The position numbers and the translations under genes were made by a program. A model generated the notes under the pieces. The model did no database searches. It was not told the DNA's origin and worked only from the letters and a program-made list of their open reading frames with translations. A stretch of DNA of 64,000 nucleotides from the NCBI RefSeq assembly GCF_032842945.2, contig NZ_CP146606.1, forward strand, positions 1,740,501 through 1,804,500, read 5' to 3'. The stretch is from Roseovarius sp. W115. Lineage in GTDB: Bacteria > Pseudomonadota > Alphaproteobacteria > Rhodobacterales > Rhodobacteraceae. Shown here in pieces: positions 55,807 through 64,000 of the stretch (position 1 is the first letter of the stretch; every line of letters begins with the position of its first letter).

Positions 55807-58047
55807 ATGACACCAGAGACTCAAACGGGCGCAACGGACCACTTACCAACCGCAGATCTTCTTTGGGATGCGATTCAATCCCTTTCCGAAGGGATAGCCG
55901 TTTATGATGCAGACCATCGGCTCGTGACCTTCAATCAGCAGTATCGCAACATGTTTCCAATGATTGCGGACCTGATCGTACAAGGTGTGCGTTGGGATGA
56001 TCTGTTGCGGGCGGGTGCGGATAGAGGACAGTACAAAGATGCCTTGGGCCGTGCGGAAGATTGGTTAGAAGACCGGCTGGGCCAAGGTGTTCCGATTGGC
56101 CAGGCTTTGGAAGTATCTCTGACGGATGGAACGTTCTACAAAGCCCAATTCAGCGCCACGAAACGTGGTGGTTTTGTGGTTGCCAATACGGACATCACCG
56201 AACGCAAAAAAGCCGAACTTGCGGCGCAGGAACAGGCGCAGTTGCTGCGTAAGGTTTTGGAGACAAGTCCGGTTGCCGTGGTCATGGCGCAAATGTCGGA
56301 CGGTAAGATACTCTATCGGTCGCCCAGAGCAATTCAGATGTACGGCGATACAGAATGTGCGCTGAAGCATTATGCTGATCCGAAGGATCGCGACACATAT
56401 ATCGCCGCGTTGACAAAATCAGGGGCGTTGGATGACTACCGCCTCACGATCAGGCTTTCAGACGGTGCCACGGTTCCTGCCACTTGCTGGGGTCGCGTTA
56501 TTGAGTTTGAAGGCGAGACCTGTGTTGTCTCAGCAGTTGTCGATTTGAGTGAACGCCAGGCGCAGGAAGAGATGATCCGTCATGTGCTGGAGGCGTGTCC
56601 GGCACCCATTCAAATGACCAAAGCTGAAACAGGCGAAGTGCTGTTTAGCAGCCCAGAAACCATCTCACTCTTTGGAACTGATCGCAATGCGCGGACCTTT
56701 TACGCAAATACAAAAACGCGTGACGCCTATCTTCAGAAGTTGAAACAGGACAGAGCAATTCGCGATTTCAAAGCCGAATATGTCAGAGCTGATGGCTCAA
56801 CGTTCTCGGGTTCGGTGTCGGCACGACTTATCCGTTACAACGAGCAAGATGTGATCGTCTCGCATACGCGTGACTTGACAGACCAGCTTCGGATCGAGGC
56901 GGAATTGGCACAACAGCAAAATCAACTTTATCAGAATGAAAAAATGTCCGCGATGGGCGAGCTTTTGGCAGGGGTTGCGCACGAGTTGAACAATCCATTG
57001 TCCGTCGTGGTCGGACATTCGCTTATGCTGCAAGAGGATTGCACCGATCCAGAAACGCTTCGCCAAGTTGATAAAATCAGCCATGCGGCGGAACGGTGCG
57101 CAAAAATTGTGAAAACCTTCCTGACCATGGCGCGGCAGGAGCCCGCGAAACAGCAGAGCACAAATATAAATGAGATTGTGCAAACCGCAGTTGATGTTGT
57201 GCGTTATGGGGATGGAGGCGGTGGTCCAGACATTACCTGTGACTTGGCAAAGGACCTGCCGTTGGTTGCGGTTGATCCCGACCAGATGACACAAGTTTTC
57301 ATTAACCTCATTCTAAATGCCGAACAGGCCATAAGTAAAAGCGGCAAGGGCACAAAAATTGTGGTTAGAAGTGGCCTAAGCACGGCCAAGGACGGCGTTG
57401 AGGTTTGGGTGGAAGACGATGGACCGGGCATACCTGTAAGCATACGTAGCCGTATTTTTGAACCGTTCTTCACGACCAAGGATGTGGGCGAGGGTACGGG
57501 CATTGGCCTTGCTTTGTGTCACCGCATCGTAAAAACGCATGATGGAGGGATAGTTCTTGGGGAAACACCTGAAGGTGGTGCGAGTTTCCAGATATACTTG
57601 CCTCAGGACATCCCCACTCAGCGTCACTCAGGCAAGAAAGACCCATCGGATACGCGACCTTCCGAAATACGCGTTCTGATCGTCGATGACGAAGAAGATG
57701 TCGCAGAGCTGAACGCGGAAATTCTGATACGTGGCGGATACACTGTTGATATGTTCAATGTGGCGGATCAAGCGCTCGAAAGCTTGCGCAACCAGACATA
57801 TGATATCATTCTCAGTGACCTGAACATGCCGGATACTGATGGACGTGGATTCTTTGAAGCCATATCCCAGGATTTTCCGGAAATGGTGCGGCGTATCGGA
57901 TTCGTGACAGGAGACACTATGGGACGGTACTCGCAGACATTTCTCGTTGAGGCGCAGCGACCTTATATTGAAAAGCCTGTTTCGCCAAAAGAACTTCGCG
58001 GGTTCGTATCGGACATTCTGAACAAGTTGGAGCAGGGTAACGCATGA
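55807..58047 (+). CDS. Hybrid sensor histidine kinase with three PAS domains and a receiver
   Basis: 746 residues from the ATG at 55807; upstream in-frame codons lack an SD. PAS1 (20-130, IQSLSEGIAVYDADHRLVTFN), PAS2 (145-255), PAS3 (265-370), HisKA with His392 in [17 protein letters not shown], HATPase_c (DDGPGIPVS, GEGTGIGLALC), then a receiver domain with Asp671 in ILSDLNMPDTDG. No membrane helix: cytoplasmic sensor. PAS layout and sequence closely match the kinase at 49304, so they are paralogs. Overlaps the response regulator by 4 nt. Confidence 0.92.
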   Translation: MTPETQTGATDHLPTADLLWDAIQSLSEGIAVYDADHRLVTFNQQYRNMFPMIADLIVQGVRWDDLLRAGADRGQYKDALGRAEDWLEDRLGQGVPIGQALEVSLTDGTFYKAQFSATKRGGFVVANTDITERKKAELAAQEQAQLLRKVLETSPVAVVMAQMSDGKILYRSPRAIQMYGDTECALKHYADPKDRDTYIAALTKSGALDDYRLTIRLSDGATVPATCWGRVIEFEGETCVVSAVVDLSERQAQEEMIRHVLEACPAPIQMTKAETGEVLFSSPETISLFGTDRNARTFYANTKTRDAYLQKLKQDRAIRDFKAEYVRADGSTFSGSVSARLIRYNEQDVIVSHTRDLTDQLRIEAELAQQQNQLYQNEKMSAMGELLAGVAHELNNPLSVVVGHSLMLQEDCTDPETLRQVDKISHAAERCAKIVKTFLTMARQEPAKQQSTNINEIVQTAVDVVRYGDGGGGPDITCDLAKDLPLVAVDPDQMTQVFINLILNAEQAISKSGKGTKIVVRSGLSTAKDGVEVWVEDDGPGIPVSIRSRIFEPFFTTKDVGEGTGIGLALCHRIVKTHDGGIVLGETPEGGASFQIYLPQDIPTQRHSGKKDPSDTRPSEIRVLIVDDEEDVAELNAEILIRGGYTVDMFNVADQALESLRNQTYDIILSDLNMPDTDGRGFFEAISQDFPEMVRRIGFVTGDTMGRYSQTFLVEAQRPYIEKPVSPKELRGFVSDILNKLEQGNA

Positions 58048-58754
58048 CGACCACCGCCAAAATTCTCGTATGTGACGATGAACCGGATGTTCGCGATATG
58101 CTGCGCGAATATCTGACCAAGCGGGGCTTTGATGTTGTTCCAGCTGGTAACAGCGATGAGTTGCGCAATGTGATCGACACAACTTCGGTGGATCTCATTC
58201 TCTTGGATATCAACATGCCGGGTGAGGATGGATTGACCACTTTGCGCAGTCTGCGCACATCCAATCAGGTGCCAGTTGTTATGCTGACCGCCGCGGGCGA
58301 AGTGATAGATAAGATCGTGGGTCTGGAGATGGGCGCCGATGATTATCTGGCCAAACCCGTTGACCTTCGTGAGCTAGAGGCGCGCATCAAGGCCGTGCTG
58401 CGGCGCAAGGTTGAGGCGGTTCAAGAACCTGCTCAAGGGGACGCGCCCAAGACGGCACCGTTTGGTGAATTCACGCTCGACCTTACTGCGGCAAAGCTGA
58501 TTGATCCCGAAGGTGCAGAGGTTGCGTTAACCGCAATGGAGTTTAACTTGCTCAGCCTGTTTGCTCGCAACAGAGGTCGCGTCTTGAATCGTGACCAGAT
58601 TTTGGAGCAGGCGCATGACCGGTCCTGGGACCCGTTTGACCGCAGCATTGATATTCGGATTTCCCGCTTGCGCCGCAAGATCGAGCCCAACCCCCAGAAA
58701 CCGCAGATCATCAAAACGGTTCGGGGGATTGGGTATATTTACAATCCCAAATAG
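58044..58754 (+). CDS. OmpR-family response regulator
   Basis: 236 residues. Receiver: DDEPDVRDML, phospho-acceptor Asp55 in ILLDINMPGEDG, Thr82 in VVMLTAAGE and Lys104 in DDYLAKPVDL. C-terminal winged helix: LTAMEFNLLSLFARNRGRVL, then DIRISRLRRKIEP and KTVRGIGYIYNP. Cognate partner of the hybrid kinase (ATGA overlap). Could also take phosphate from the regulator-less kinase at 49304. Confidence 0.94.
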   Translation: MTTTAKILVCDDEPDVRDMLREYLTKRGFDVVPAGNSDELRNVIDTTSVDLILLDINMPGEDGLTTLRSLRTSNQVPVVMLTAAGEVIDKIVGLEMGADDYLAKPVDLRELEARIKAVLRRKVEAVQEPAQGDAPKTAPFGEFTLDLTAAKLIDPEGAEVALTAMEFNLLSLFARNRGRVLNRDQILEQAHDRSWDPFDRSIDIRISRLRRKIEPNPQKPQIIKTVRGIGYIYNPK

Positions 58755-58774
58755 AAATAGCAGTGTTCTATTTC
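58754..58774. terminator. Weak AT-rich hairpin between converging genes
   Basis: GAAATAG (58754-58760) / CTATTTC (58768-58774), loop CAGTGTT, touching both stop codons. May stop transcription from either side. Confidence 0.35.
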
Positions 58775-59842
58775 ACACGTGGCTGCGCCATTTGATGCCA
58801 AGAGCAACTTGACTTGATGCCGCAACCATACGGCGTTGTATGTTTTTAAGTGAGCCGACAGCCGCGCCAAACAGTACTTGCCATGTCGTGTCACGCATCT
58901 GGCCGATGCAAACAGCGACCAGGATCAATGTGGCGCCAGGGACAAATCCAATGCCGGGGTTTTCTCCTAACAGCACCATTGCAAAGACGATACCAGCCAA
59001 GGGTGAGACAGAAGTTGCCAGAGACAAGTCGCTGGCCCGTGCGTATTTCAGCGCGAAGAACCAGGCGAGTTGTCCGATTACGATCACCGGAATTGCATAG
59101 ACCCAAATCCAACCCAGCAAAACTGGTGAGAAGAGATCCTGAAACTGCTCGGGTCCTTGCAGAATTGAGACAAGCGCAAAATACATCGCAGCACCAACAG
59201 CCGTGCGGTAGATTGAGAATATGCCCATTGGAATCCTCTTCAGGACACGGCGCGCAACGATTGCTGACGCAACGTAGGACAATGTGGCCGTAGCCGCTGC
59301 GATTTCGCCGATGTTAAACACGTTAGTGTCGCCGCCCCCCTCAAGCCGATCATCAGGGTCGCACCGATCAGGGCGACCAAACCTGCGGAAAACGCTCTGG
59401 GGTTGATGCGTTCGCGCAAGAATATCGCGGCCGCCAAAAGAAAAAGCGGTGGTTCAATCCGGCTCACCAACACAACGTTTGTCACGTTGGAGTGCTCCAA
59501 TGCAAAGAAGAACAGGCCGGGGGTCAGGGCGGAGGACAAAAAGGCGGACAGTGTCAGAAAGCCCCAGTCCTTGCGTGACAACACCCGCAAGTTCGTTCGG
59601 GTCCAGTCGCCTCGGAAAAATGCGATCATCGGAACCAGCGAAATGAGCGACCCCAGAAACAATAAGTTTGTGAACGTGATGGCATTCCGCCCACCGGCAA
59701 CTGGATTGGCCGACCCAATGTCAACCAATAGTGTCGCGATGGAATTTGACGCGGCATAGATCATCACGCCCACCCAAGCAAAGCCCATGCCGATGGTGGC
59801 AGGAGAGAGGTCATTCAATTTATTCAAGGCATTGCGAGGCAT
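58773..59842 (-). CDS. EamA-family (DMT) transporter, one frameshift
   Basis: About 356 residues once repaired, with ten hydrophobic helices in two EamA halves (first from [21 protein letters not shown], second from [21 protein letters not shown]). The frame breaks in the loop between the halves at the plus-strand C6 run (59335-59340); one more base restores [18 protein letters not shown]. Metabolite exporter of unknown substrate, possibly amino acids. Convergent with the response regulator. Confidence 0.87.
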
Positions 59843-60034
59843 CGTGCCGCTCCGGGTTTATTCGATGCCGCCTACCTAGGAGTGTCGCGTTTCTGGCTTA
59901 TGTCGCGTCAACTGTGTTGGGGTTTCATTTGTTTCGTTTTTGTAACCGAGAGCAGATGGTGGACTGCCCTTGCCCTTGCAAACAGCGGTTTTGATGCCAT
60001 TTTCCTAGTGAACAATGAGGGAAAGGGGCCTGCG

Positions 60035-60478
60035 ATGAAGTATGAAAAAAGCGACGCCGCATTGGCGAAACTCACGCAGGAGCAATTCCGTGTAACGCAG
60101 CAGAACGGTACAGAGCGCCCCTTCACCGGGGAGTATAACGACAACAAACAGCCCGGTATCTATGTCGATATCGTTTCGGGTGAGCCACTCTTTGCCTCTT
60201 CTGACAAGTTCGAATCCGGATGCGGTTGGCCCAGTTTCACGAAGCCAATCGAGACGGCGCATGTCACCGAGCACCATGATGCGACGCACGGCATGGTGCG
60301 CACCGAGGTGCGCAGTGCGCATGGCGACAGCCATCTGGGGCATGTGTTTCCGGACGGGCCGCGCGATCGCGGAGGTCTTCGCTATTGCATCAATTCAGCG
60401 TCATTGCGGTTCATTCATCGTGACGAGATGGAGGCCGAGGGTTATGGTGCCTACCTAGATCAAGTGGAGGACGTGTGA
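60035..60478 (+). CDS. msrB: Peptide-methionine (R)-S-oxide reductase
   Basis: 147 residues from the ATG at 60035 behind AGGGG. Catalytic Cys118 in [14 protein letters not shown]; a second Cys63 in [10 protein letters not shown] can act as the resolving Cys. The two CxxC zinc sites of other MsrBs are absent, so this is the zinc-free type. Repairs methionine-R-sulfoxide. The stop overlaps the msrA start (TGATG), so both forms are made together. Confidence 0.95.
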   Translation: MKYEKSDAALAKLTQEQFRVTQQNGTERPFTGEYNDNKQPGIYVDIVSGEPLFASSDKFESGCGWPSFTKPIETAHVTEHHDATHGMVRTEVRSAHGDSHLGHVFPDGPRDRGGLRYCINSASLRFIHRDEMEAEGYGAYLDQVEDV

Positions 60479-60987
60479 TGACAGAAGAACGCGCAGTATT
60501 AGCCGGCGGGTGCTTTTGGGGCATGCAAGATCTCATTCGCAAGTTGCCTGGAGTTCACAAAACGCGTGTGGGTTACACTGGCGGCGATGTACCCAATGCG
60601 ACCTATCGCAACCATGGAACGCACGCCGAAGGCATCGAGATCATATTCGATCCCGAGACGATCAGCTTTCGACAGTTGCTGGAGTTCTTTTTTCAGATTC
60701 ACGACCCAACAACGCCGAACCGACAAGGCAATGATCGTGGTATGAGCTATCGGTCGGCGATTTACTATGCGAACGATGAACAAAAAGCGGTGGCCGAAGA
60801 TACGATTGCTGATGTGAATGCCAGCGGGCTTTGGCCAGGACGCGTTGTTACGGAACTTGAGCCAGTTGGCGACTTCTGGGAAGCGGAACCAGAGCATCAA
60901 GACTATCTTGAGCGCATTCCGAATGGATACACTTGTCATTTCGTGCGCCCAAATTGGACATTGCCAAGGCGGGATGCAGCGGAATAG
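60478..60987 (+). CDS. msrA: Peptide-methionine (S)-S-oxide reductase
   Basis: 169 residues from the ATG at 60478 (GGAGG 7 nt upstream; a GTG one codon earlier is less likely). Catalytic Cys12 in [35 protein letters not shown] and [16 protein letters not shown] are all family hallmarks. A Cys in NGYTCHF could resolve. Repairs methionine-S-sulfoxide. Operon with msrB. Confidence 0.95.
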   Translation: MTEERAVLAGGCFWGMQDLIRKLPGVHKTRVGYTGGDVPNATYRNHGTHAEGIEIIFDPETISFRQLLEFFFQIHDPTTPNRQGNDRGMSYRSAIYYANDEQKAVAEDTIADVNASGLWPGRVVTELEPVGDFWEAEPEHQDYLERIPNGYTCHFVRPNWTLPRRDAAE

Positions 60988-61074
60988 CCGGAAAGCTGGT
61001 CAACGAAAGAACTGATTGAATGATCCCGGTGCCGCTTCTGCGCACTGGGTTTTTCTTTGCGTTGATTAAGTTTC

Positions 61075-61093
61075 TTTACATTGCCCATGTAAA
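61075..61093. promoter_or_regulatory. Inverted repeat upstream of the TRAP operon
   Basis: TTTACAT (61075-61081) / ATGTAAA (61087-61093), spacer TGCCC, about 65 nt before the dctP ATG. Candidate operator; no adjacent regulator gene in the window. Confidence 0.4.
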
Positions 61094-61156
61094 ATCGCCT
61101 GTTGCTTGCGCGGCTCAGCCCCCTAATATCTGCCGCACAAGATAGGGAGAGAAACA

Positions 61157-62173
61157 ATGCAAAAACTATTTGGAGCCGGCGTCACCGCCGCGCTGTCATT
61201 TGCCTTTGCCGGAGAGGCCCTGGCGACGGAATGGAATGTATCCCTTTGGGGTAAACGCCGCGCCTTTACCGAGCATGTTGAAAAGCTGGCTGAATTGGTC
61301 AGCGAAAAAACCAATGGCGAGTTTACTCTGAACATCAGCTATGGCGGACTTTCGAAGAACAAGGAAAACCTTGACGGTATCTCGATTGGCGCCTTTGAAA
61401 TGGCACAGTTTTGTGCCGGGTATCACCGGGACAAGAACCGTGTGATTACTGTACTGGAACTGCCGTTCTTGGGCGTGAGCAATCTGGAAGAAGAAATGGC
61501 GGTCTCGGCGGCTGTCTATAGTCATCCTGCTGCTGCGGAAGAAATGGCGCAGTGGAATGCCAAGCTTCTGATGACGTCGCCTATGCCACAATACAACATT
61601 GTTGGCACTGGCGAACCGCGGGATGAGCTGAAAGATTTTGAAGGTATGCGCGTACGTGCAACGGGCGGGCTTGGCAAAGCTTTTGAAGCTGTTGGTGGCG
61701 TGCCAACATCCGTCACGGCGACCGAAGCCTACCAGGCGATGGAATCTGGCGTTGTCGACACAGTCGCGTTCGCGCAGCACGCCCACCTGAGCTTTGGCAC
61801 AATTAATCAGGCCGAATGGTGGACCGCCAACTTAAACCCTGGCACCGTGAATTGCCCGGTTGTGGTTAATATCGACGCCTATGAAGGCTTGTCGGATGAA
61901 CACCGCGCTGCATTGGACAGCTCGGTGTCAGAGGCGTTGGATCACTACCTGGCGAACTACGGCGAACTGCTCAAGAAGTGGGACAGCGTACTGGAAGAGA
62001 AAGGCGTTCAGAAAGTCGAAATCGCGGACGGCGAAATTGAAGCTTTCAAGGCCAAGGCTGCTGATCCAATTCGGGAAGCGTGGATTGCTGATATGGAATC
62101 CCAGGGCCTGCCAGGTCAGGAACTTTACGATCTTGTGATCAAGACACTCGAAGATCACCGCAGCGGAAGCTGA
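61157..62173 (+). CDS. TRAP transporter substrate-binding protein (DctP type)
   Basis: 338 residues with AGGGAG upstream and a signal peptide ending ALA-TEW. DctP-family pattern: WNVSLWGKRRAFTEHVEKLAE, GGLSKNKENLDGISIGAFEMA, LKDFEGMRVRATGGLGKAFE with the Arg that binds the carboxylate, and ATEAYQAMESGVVDTVAFA. Substrate unknown; most DctPs bind organic acids. First gene of dctP-dctQ-dctM; an intercistronic hairpin follows. Confidence 0.9.
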   Translation: MQKLFGAGVTAALSFAFAGEALATEWNVSLWGKRRAFTEHVEKLAELVSEKTNGEFTLNISYGGLSKNKENLDGISIGAFEMAQFCAGYHRDKNRVITVLELPFLGVSNLEEEMAVSAAVYSHPAAAEEMAQWNAKLLMTSPMPQYNIVGTGEPRDELKDFEGMRVRATGGLGKAFEAVGGVPTSVTATEAYQAMESGVVDTVAFAQHAHLSFGTINQAEWWTANLNPGTVNCPVVVNIDAYEGLSDEHRAALDSSVSEALDHYLANYGELLKKWDSVLEEKGVQKVEIADGEIEAFKAKAADPIREAWIADMESQGLPGQELYDLVIKTLEDHRSGS

Positions 62174-62200
62174 AGCTAAAAAGCCAGCAAACACAAGAAA

Positions 62201-62226
62201 TCAGGCCGGGGAGTCCCTCGGCCTGA
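62201..62226 (+). terminator. Intercistronic hairpin between dctP and dctQ
   Basis: TCAGGCCG (62201-62208) / CGGCCTGA (62219-62226) with further GGG/CCC pairing inside and no T-run. Likely stabilises the dctP part of the mRNA or attenuates, so that more binding protein is made than permease. Confidence 0.55.
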
Positions 62227-62246
62227 ACACTATACAGGAGGGGACA

Positions 62247-62876
62247 ATGGCCGGCGCATCCACTGTATTACAAGATTCCAGCCTGCTCAGTCGGCTGGAC
62301 CGGGGCTTGCTACAGCTTGAACGTGTGTTCGCGCTCTTTAGTGGTCTTGCTGCCTTTTCCTTGATGTTTCTTGCCGCCTATTCGGTCAGTGGGCGCGAGT
62401 TTTTTGGCGCACCTTTGCCCGGCTATGTCGATTGGATTGAGCTTTTGATGCCGCTTATTGCGATCATGGGGGTGTCCTATGTTCAGCGCGAAGGCGGGCA
62501 TATTCGCATGGATATTCTGATTGGTCAGCTCAACGGCCGCATTCTCTGGGCGCTGGAATTGATCGCTATCCTGTTGATCTTGCTCCTGATGGTGGCGCTG
62601 GTATGGGGGAGTTGGTCGCACTTTGATCGCAGCTTTGACATGAGCAAACCGCTGTGGAGCCGGGATAGCACGATAGATATTGGCCTGCCGATTTGGCCTG
62701 CGAAACTTCTTGTCCCAGTCGCGTTTTCTGTTCTGTGTCTGCGCTTATGTTTGCAAGCTTGGGGATACGCGCGCGCGCTGGTGCTCGGGTTGGAACGGCC
62801 CGTTGCAGTGCCTCTCAAGATGACAGTGGCAGAACAAGCTGCAGCGGAAGCAGAACAGTTGGAGGGTCGCGACTGA
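62247..62876 (+). CDS. TRAP transporter small permease (DctQ type)
   Basis: 209 residues, AGGAGGGG upstream. Four hydrophobic helices (VFALFSGLAAFSLMFLAAYSV; IELLMPLIAIMGVSYVQ; ALELIAILLILLLMVALVWG; LVPVAFSVLCLRLCLQAW) and the DctQ marker REGGHIRMDIL near residue 80. The C-terminal tail is charged. Stop overlaps the dctM start (TGATG). Confidence 0.92.
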   Translation: MAGASTVLQDSSLLSRLDRGLLQLERVFALFSGLAAFSLMFLAAYSVSGREFFGAPLPGYVDWIELLMPLIAIMGVSYVQREGGHIRMDILIGQLNGRILWALELIAILLILLLMVALVWGSWSHFDRSFDMSKPLWSRDSTIDIGLPIWPAKLLVPVAFSVLCLRLCLQAWGYARALVLGLERPVAVPLKMTVAEQAAAEAEQLEGRD

Positions 62877-64000
62877 TGGACCCAATAACAATCGGACTTT
62901 GGACCACCGCCGGCATGTTGGCCATGGTTGTTCTCGGCATGCGCGTGGCGTTTGCTGCGGGTTTGGCTGGCTTCCTTGGGCTGATTTGGCTGCGTTGGAA
63001 TGGCTTTGACTATGATCCCGCCCGGTTCTGGAAGGCGGTTGAAATAAGCGTCAAGGTGGCAGGACAAGTGCCGCATTCAAAGGTATCGGCGCATGCGCTT
63101 AGCCTGATTCCGACATTCATTCTTATTGGATATTTGGCCTACTACGCCGGGTTGACACGTGCTCTTTTCGAAGCAGCAAAACGTTGGATCGCCTGGGTGC
63201 CGGGGGGCTTGGCGGTCTCGACAGTGTTCGCCACTGCAGGATTCGCTGCGGTCTCCGGGGCCAGCGTCGCCACGGCGGCGGTTTTTGCGCGGATCGCGAT
63301 CCCAGAGATGCTCAAAGTCGGCTACAACAAGCAATTTGCAGCAGGTGTCGTGGCTGCTGGTGGTACCCTGGCTAGCCTTATTCCGCCTTCTGCAATTCTG
63401 GTGATCTATGCATTGATCGTCGAACAGGACGTGGGAAAGCTTTTGCTGGCTGGTTTCATCCCCGGTGTCTTCTCGGCGTTTGTCTATGCCATTTTGATCA
63501 TCACTATCGCCATGGTTTTCAAATCGGTTGGGCCGCCTGTCAGCGGTTTTACATGGCGAGAGCGTTTCGCCTCGCTGCCACCGGCCTTGCCGATTGTCGC
63601 TGTGGTCGTGATTATCATCTTCTTTGTCTACAACCCTTTCGGCGATGCCTGGGGCACACCAACCGAAGGCGGTGCCGTGGGCGCTTTCATCGTGTTTCTC
63701 ATGGCACTCTATCGCGGTATGGGTTGGGGAGAGCTAAAGTCTGCACTCATTGAGACAGCGAAGCTCACTGTCATGATCTTCTCGATCATCTGGGGTGTGC
63801 TGATCTACGTTCGCTTCCTCGGTTTTGCCGACTTGCCTGGCGCGTTCTCAGATTGGCTGACCGCTTTGGAAATGTCACCGTGGCTCATTCTGGTCTGCAT
63901 CCTTTTGGCTTATGCGGTTCTTGGCATGTTCATGGATGCCATTGGCATGCTCTTGCTTACGCTGCCCGTGGTTTATCCTGCGGTTATGGCGCTCAATGGT
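62876..64000 (+). CDS. TRAP transporter large permease (DctM type), partial at window end
   Basis: 375 codons open to the window end from the ATG at 62876. Hydrophobic throughout; DctM marks: GFAAVSGASVATAAVFARIA (near 120), EMLKVGYNKQFAAGVVAAGG, TLASLIPPSAILVIYALI, and GMFMDAIGMLLLTLPVVYP at the end. The first 60 residues are less typical and contain WLRWNGFDYDPARFW. About 60 residues are missing. Together with DctPQ it imports an unknown organic acid by sodium symport. Confidence 0.92.
   Translation, partial: MDPITIGLWTTAGMLAMVVLGMRVAFAAGLAGFLGLIWLRWNGFDYDPARFWKAVEISVKVAGQVPHSKVSAHALSLIPTFILIGYLAYYAGLTRALFEAAKRWIAWVPGGLAVSTVFATAGFAAVSGASVATAAVFARIAIPEMLKVGYNKQFAAGVVAAGGTLASLIPPSAILVIYALIVEQDVGKLLLAGFIPGVFSAFVYAILIITIAMVFKSVGPPVSGFTWRERFASLPPALPIVAVVVIIIFFVYNPFGDAWGTPTEGGAVGAFIVFLMALYRGMGWGELKSALIETAKLTVMIFSIIWGVLIYVRFLGFADLPGAFSDWLTALEMSPWLILVCILLAYAVLGMFMDAIGMLLLTLPVVYPAVMALNG

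Overview
The window looks like a chromosomal segment of a marine Roseobacter-group alphaproteobacterium (Rhodobacterales). Protein families, gene orders and base composition all fit: glcDEF, the MoxR-DUF58-DUF4159 operon, DUF1285, taurine tauABC with tpa, a TIGR02300 protein, a BacNav sodium channel, a glpSTPQ-type glycerol transporter, and paired GT14/sulfotransferase genes. I see no insertion sequence, phage gene, integrase, CRISPR array or rRNA. The only tRNA is tRNA-Ala(GGC).

Layout. 1-5 kb: a partial trypsin-like protease, then glcDEF (glycolate oxidase), all on the minus strand. 5-12 kb: a minus-strand MoxR ATPase / DUF58 / DUF4159 / membrane-protein operon with 4-nt overlaps, divergent from a DUF1285 gene. 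12-19 kb: a small lipoprotein, polA, a PhyH oxygenase, a CHCC zinc protein, an orphan ABC ATPase, a BacNav channel and a HIT protein. 19-24 kb: a cell-surface patch of GT14 glycosyltransferase, sulfotransferase, an unknown membrane protein and an FkbM methyltransferase. 24-28 kb: a PfkB kinase, nth, a Hint-domain protein, an HTH-alkyltransferase fusion and a lysE/lrp divergent pair. 28-33 kb: tauABC divergent from tpa (taurine uptake and deamination). 33-40 kb: DoxX-like, PhyH, OmpA-like lipoprotein, racemase-like, accA, lipoprotein, GntR, SprT-like protease, TIGR02300 and tRNA-Ala. 40-49 kb: glpR divergent from glpD and a glycerol ABC transporter. 49-59 kb: a signalling region with a truncated globin, a nucleotidyl-cyclase-like protein and a PAS histidine kinase in one operon, two small basic proteins, a PLP decarboxylase, cysK, and a paralogous PAS hybrid kinase with an OmpR regulator. 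59-64 kb: an EamA transporter, msrB-msrA, and a TRAP transporter that runs off the end.

Two points stand out. First, five otherwise well-conserved genes (DUF4159, moxR, polA, glpD, eamA) are broken at seven places. Every break is repaired by adding one base to a homopolymer of at least four bases. This looks like systematic homopolymer undercalling rather than gene decay, so those genes are given as full spans. Second, the globin / degenerate cyclase / histidine kinase operon, with a sequence-related hybrid kinase and response regulator about 5 kb away, is the best candidate for a little-described sensory system. The globin would sense a gas, the cyclase lacks residues normally needed for catalysis, and its kinase has no response regulator of its own.
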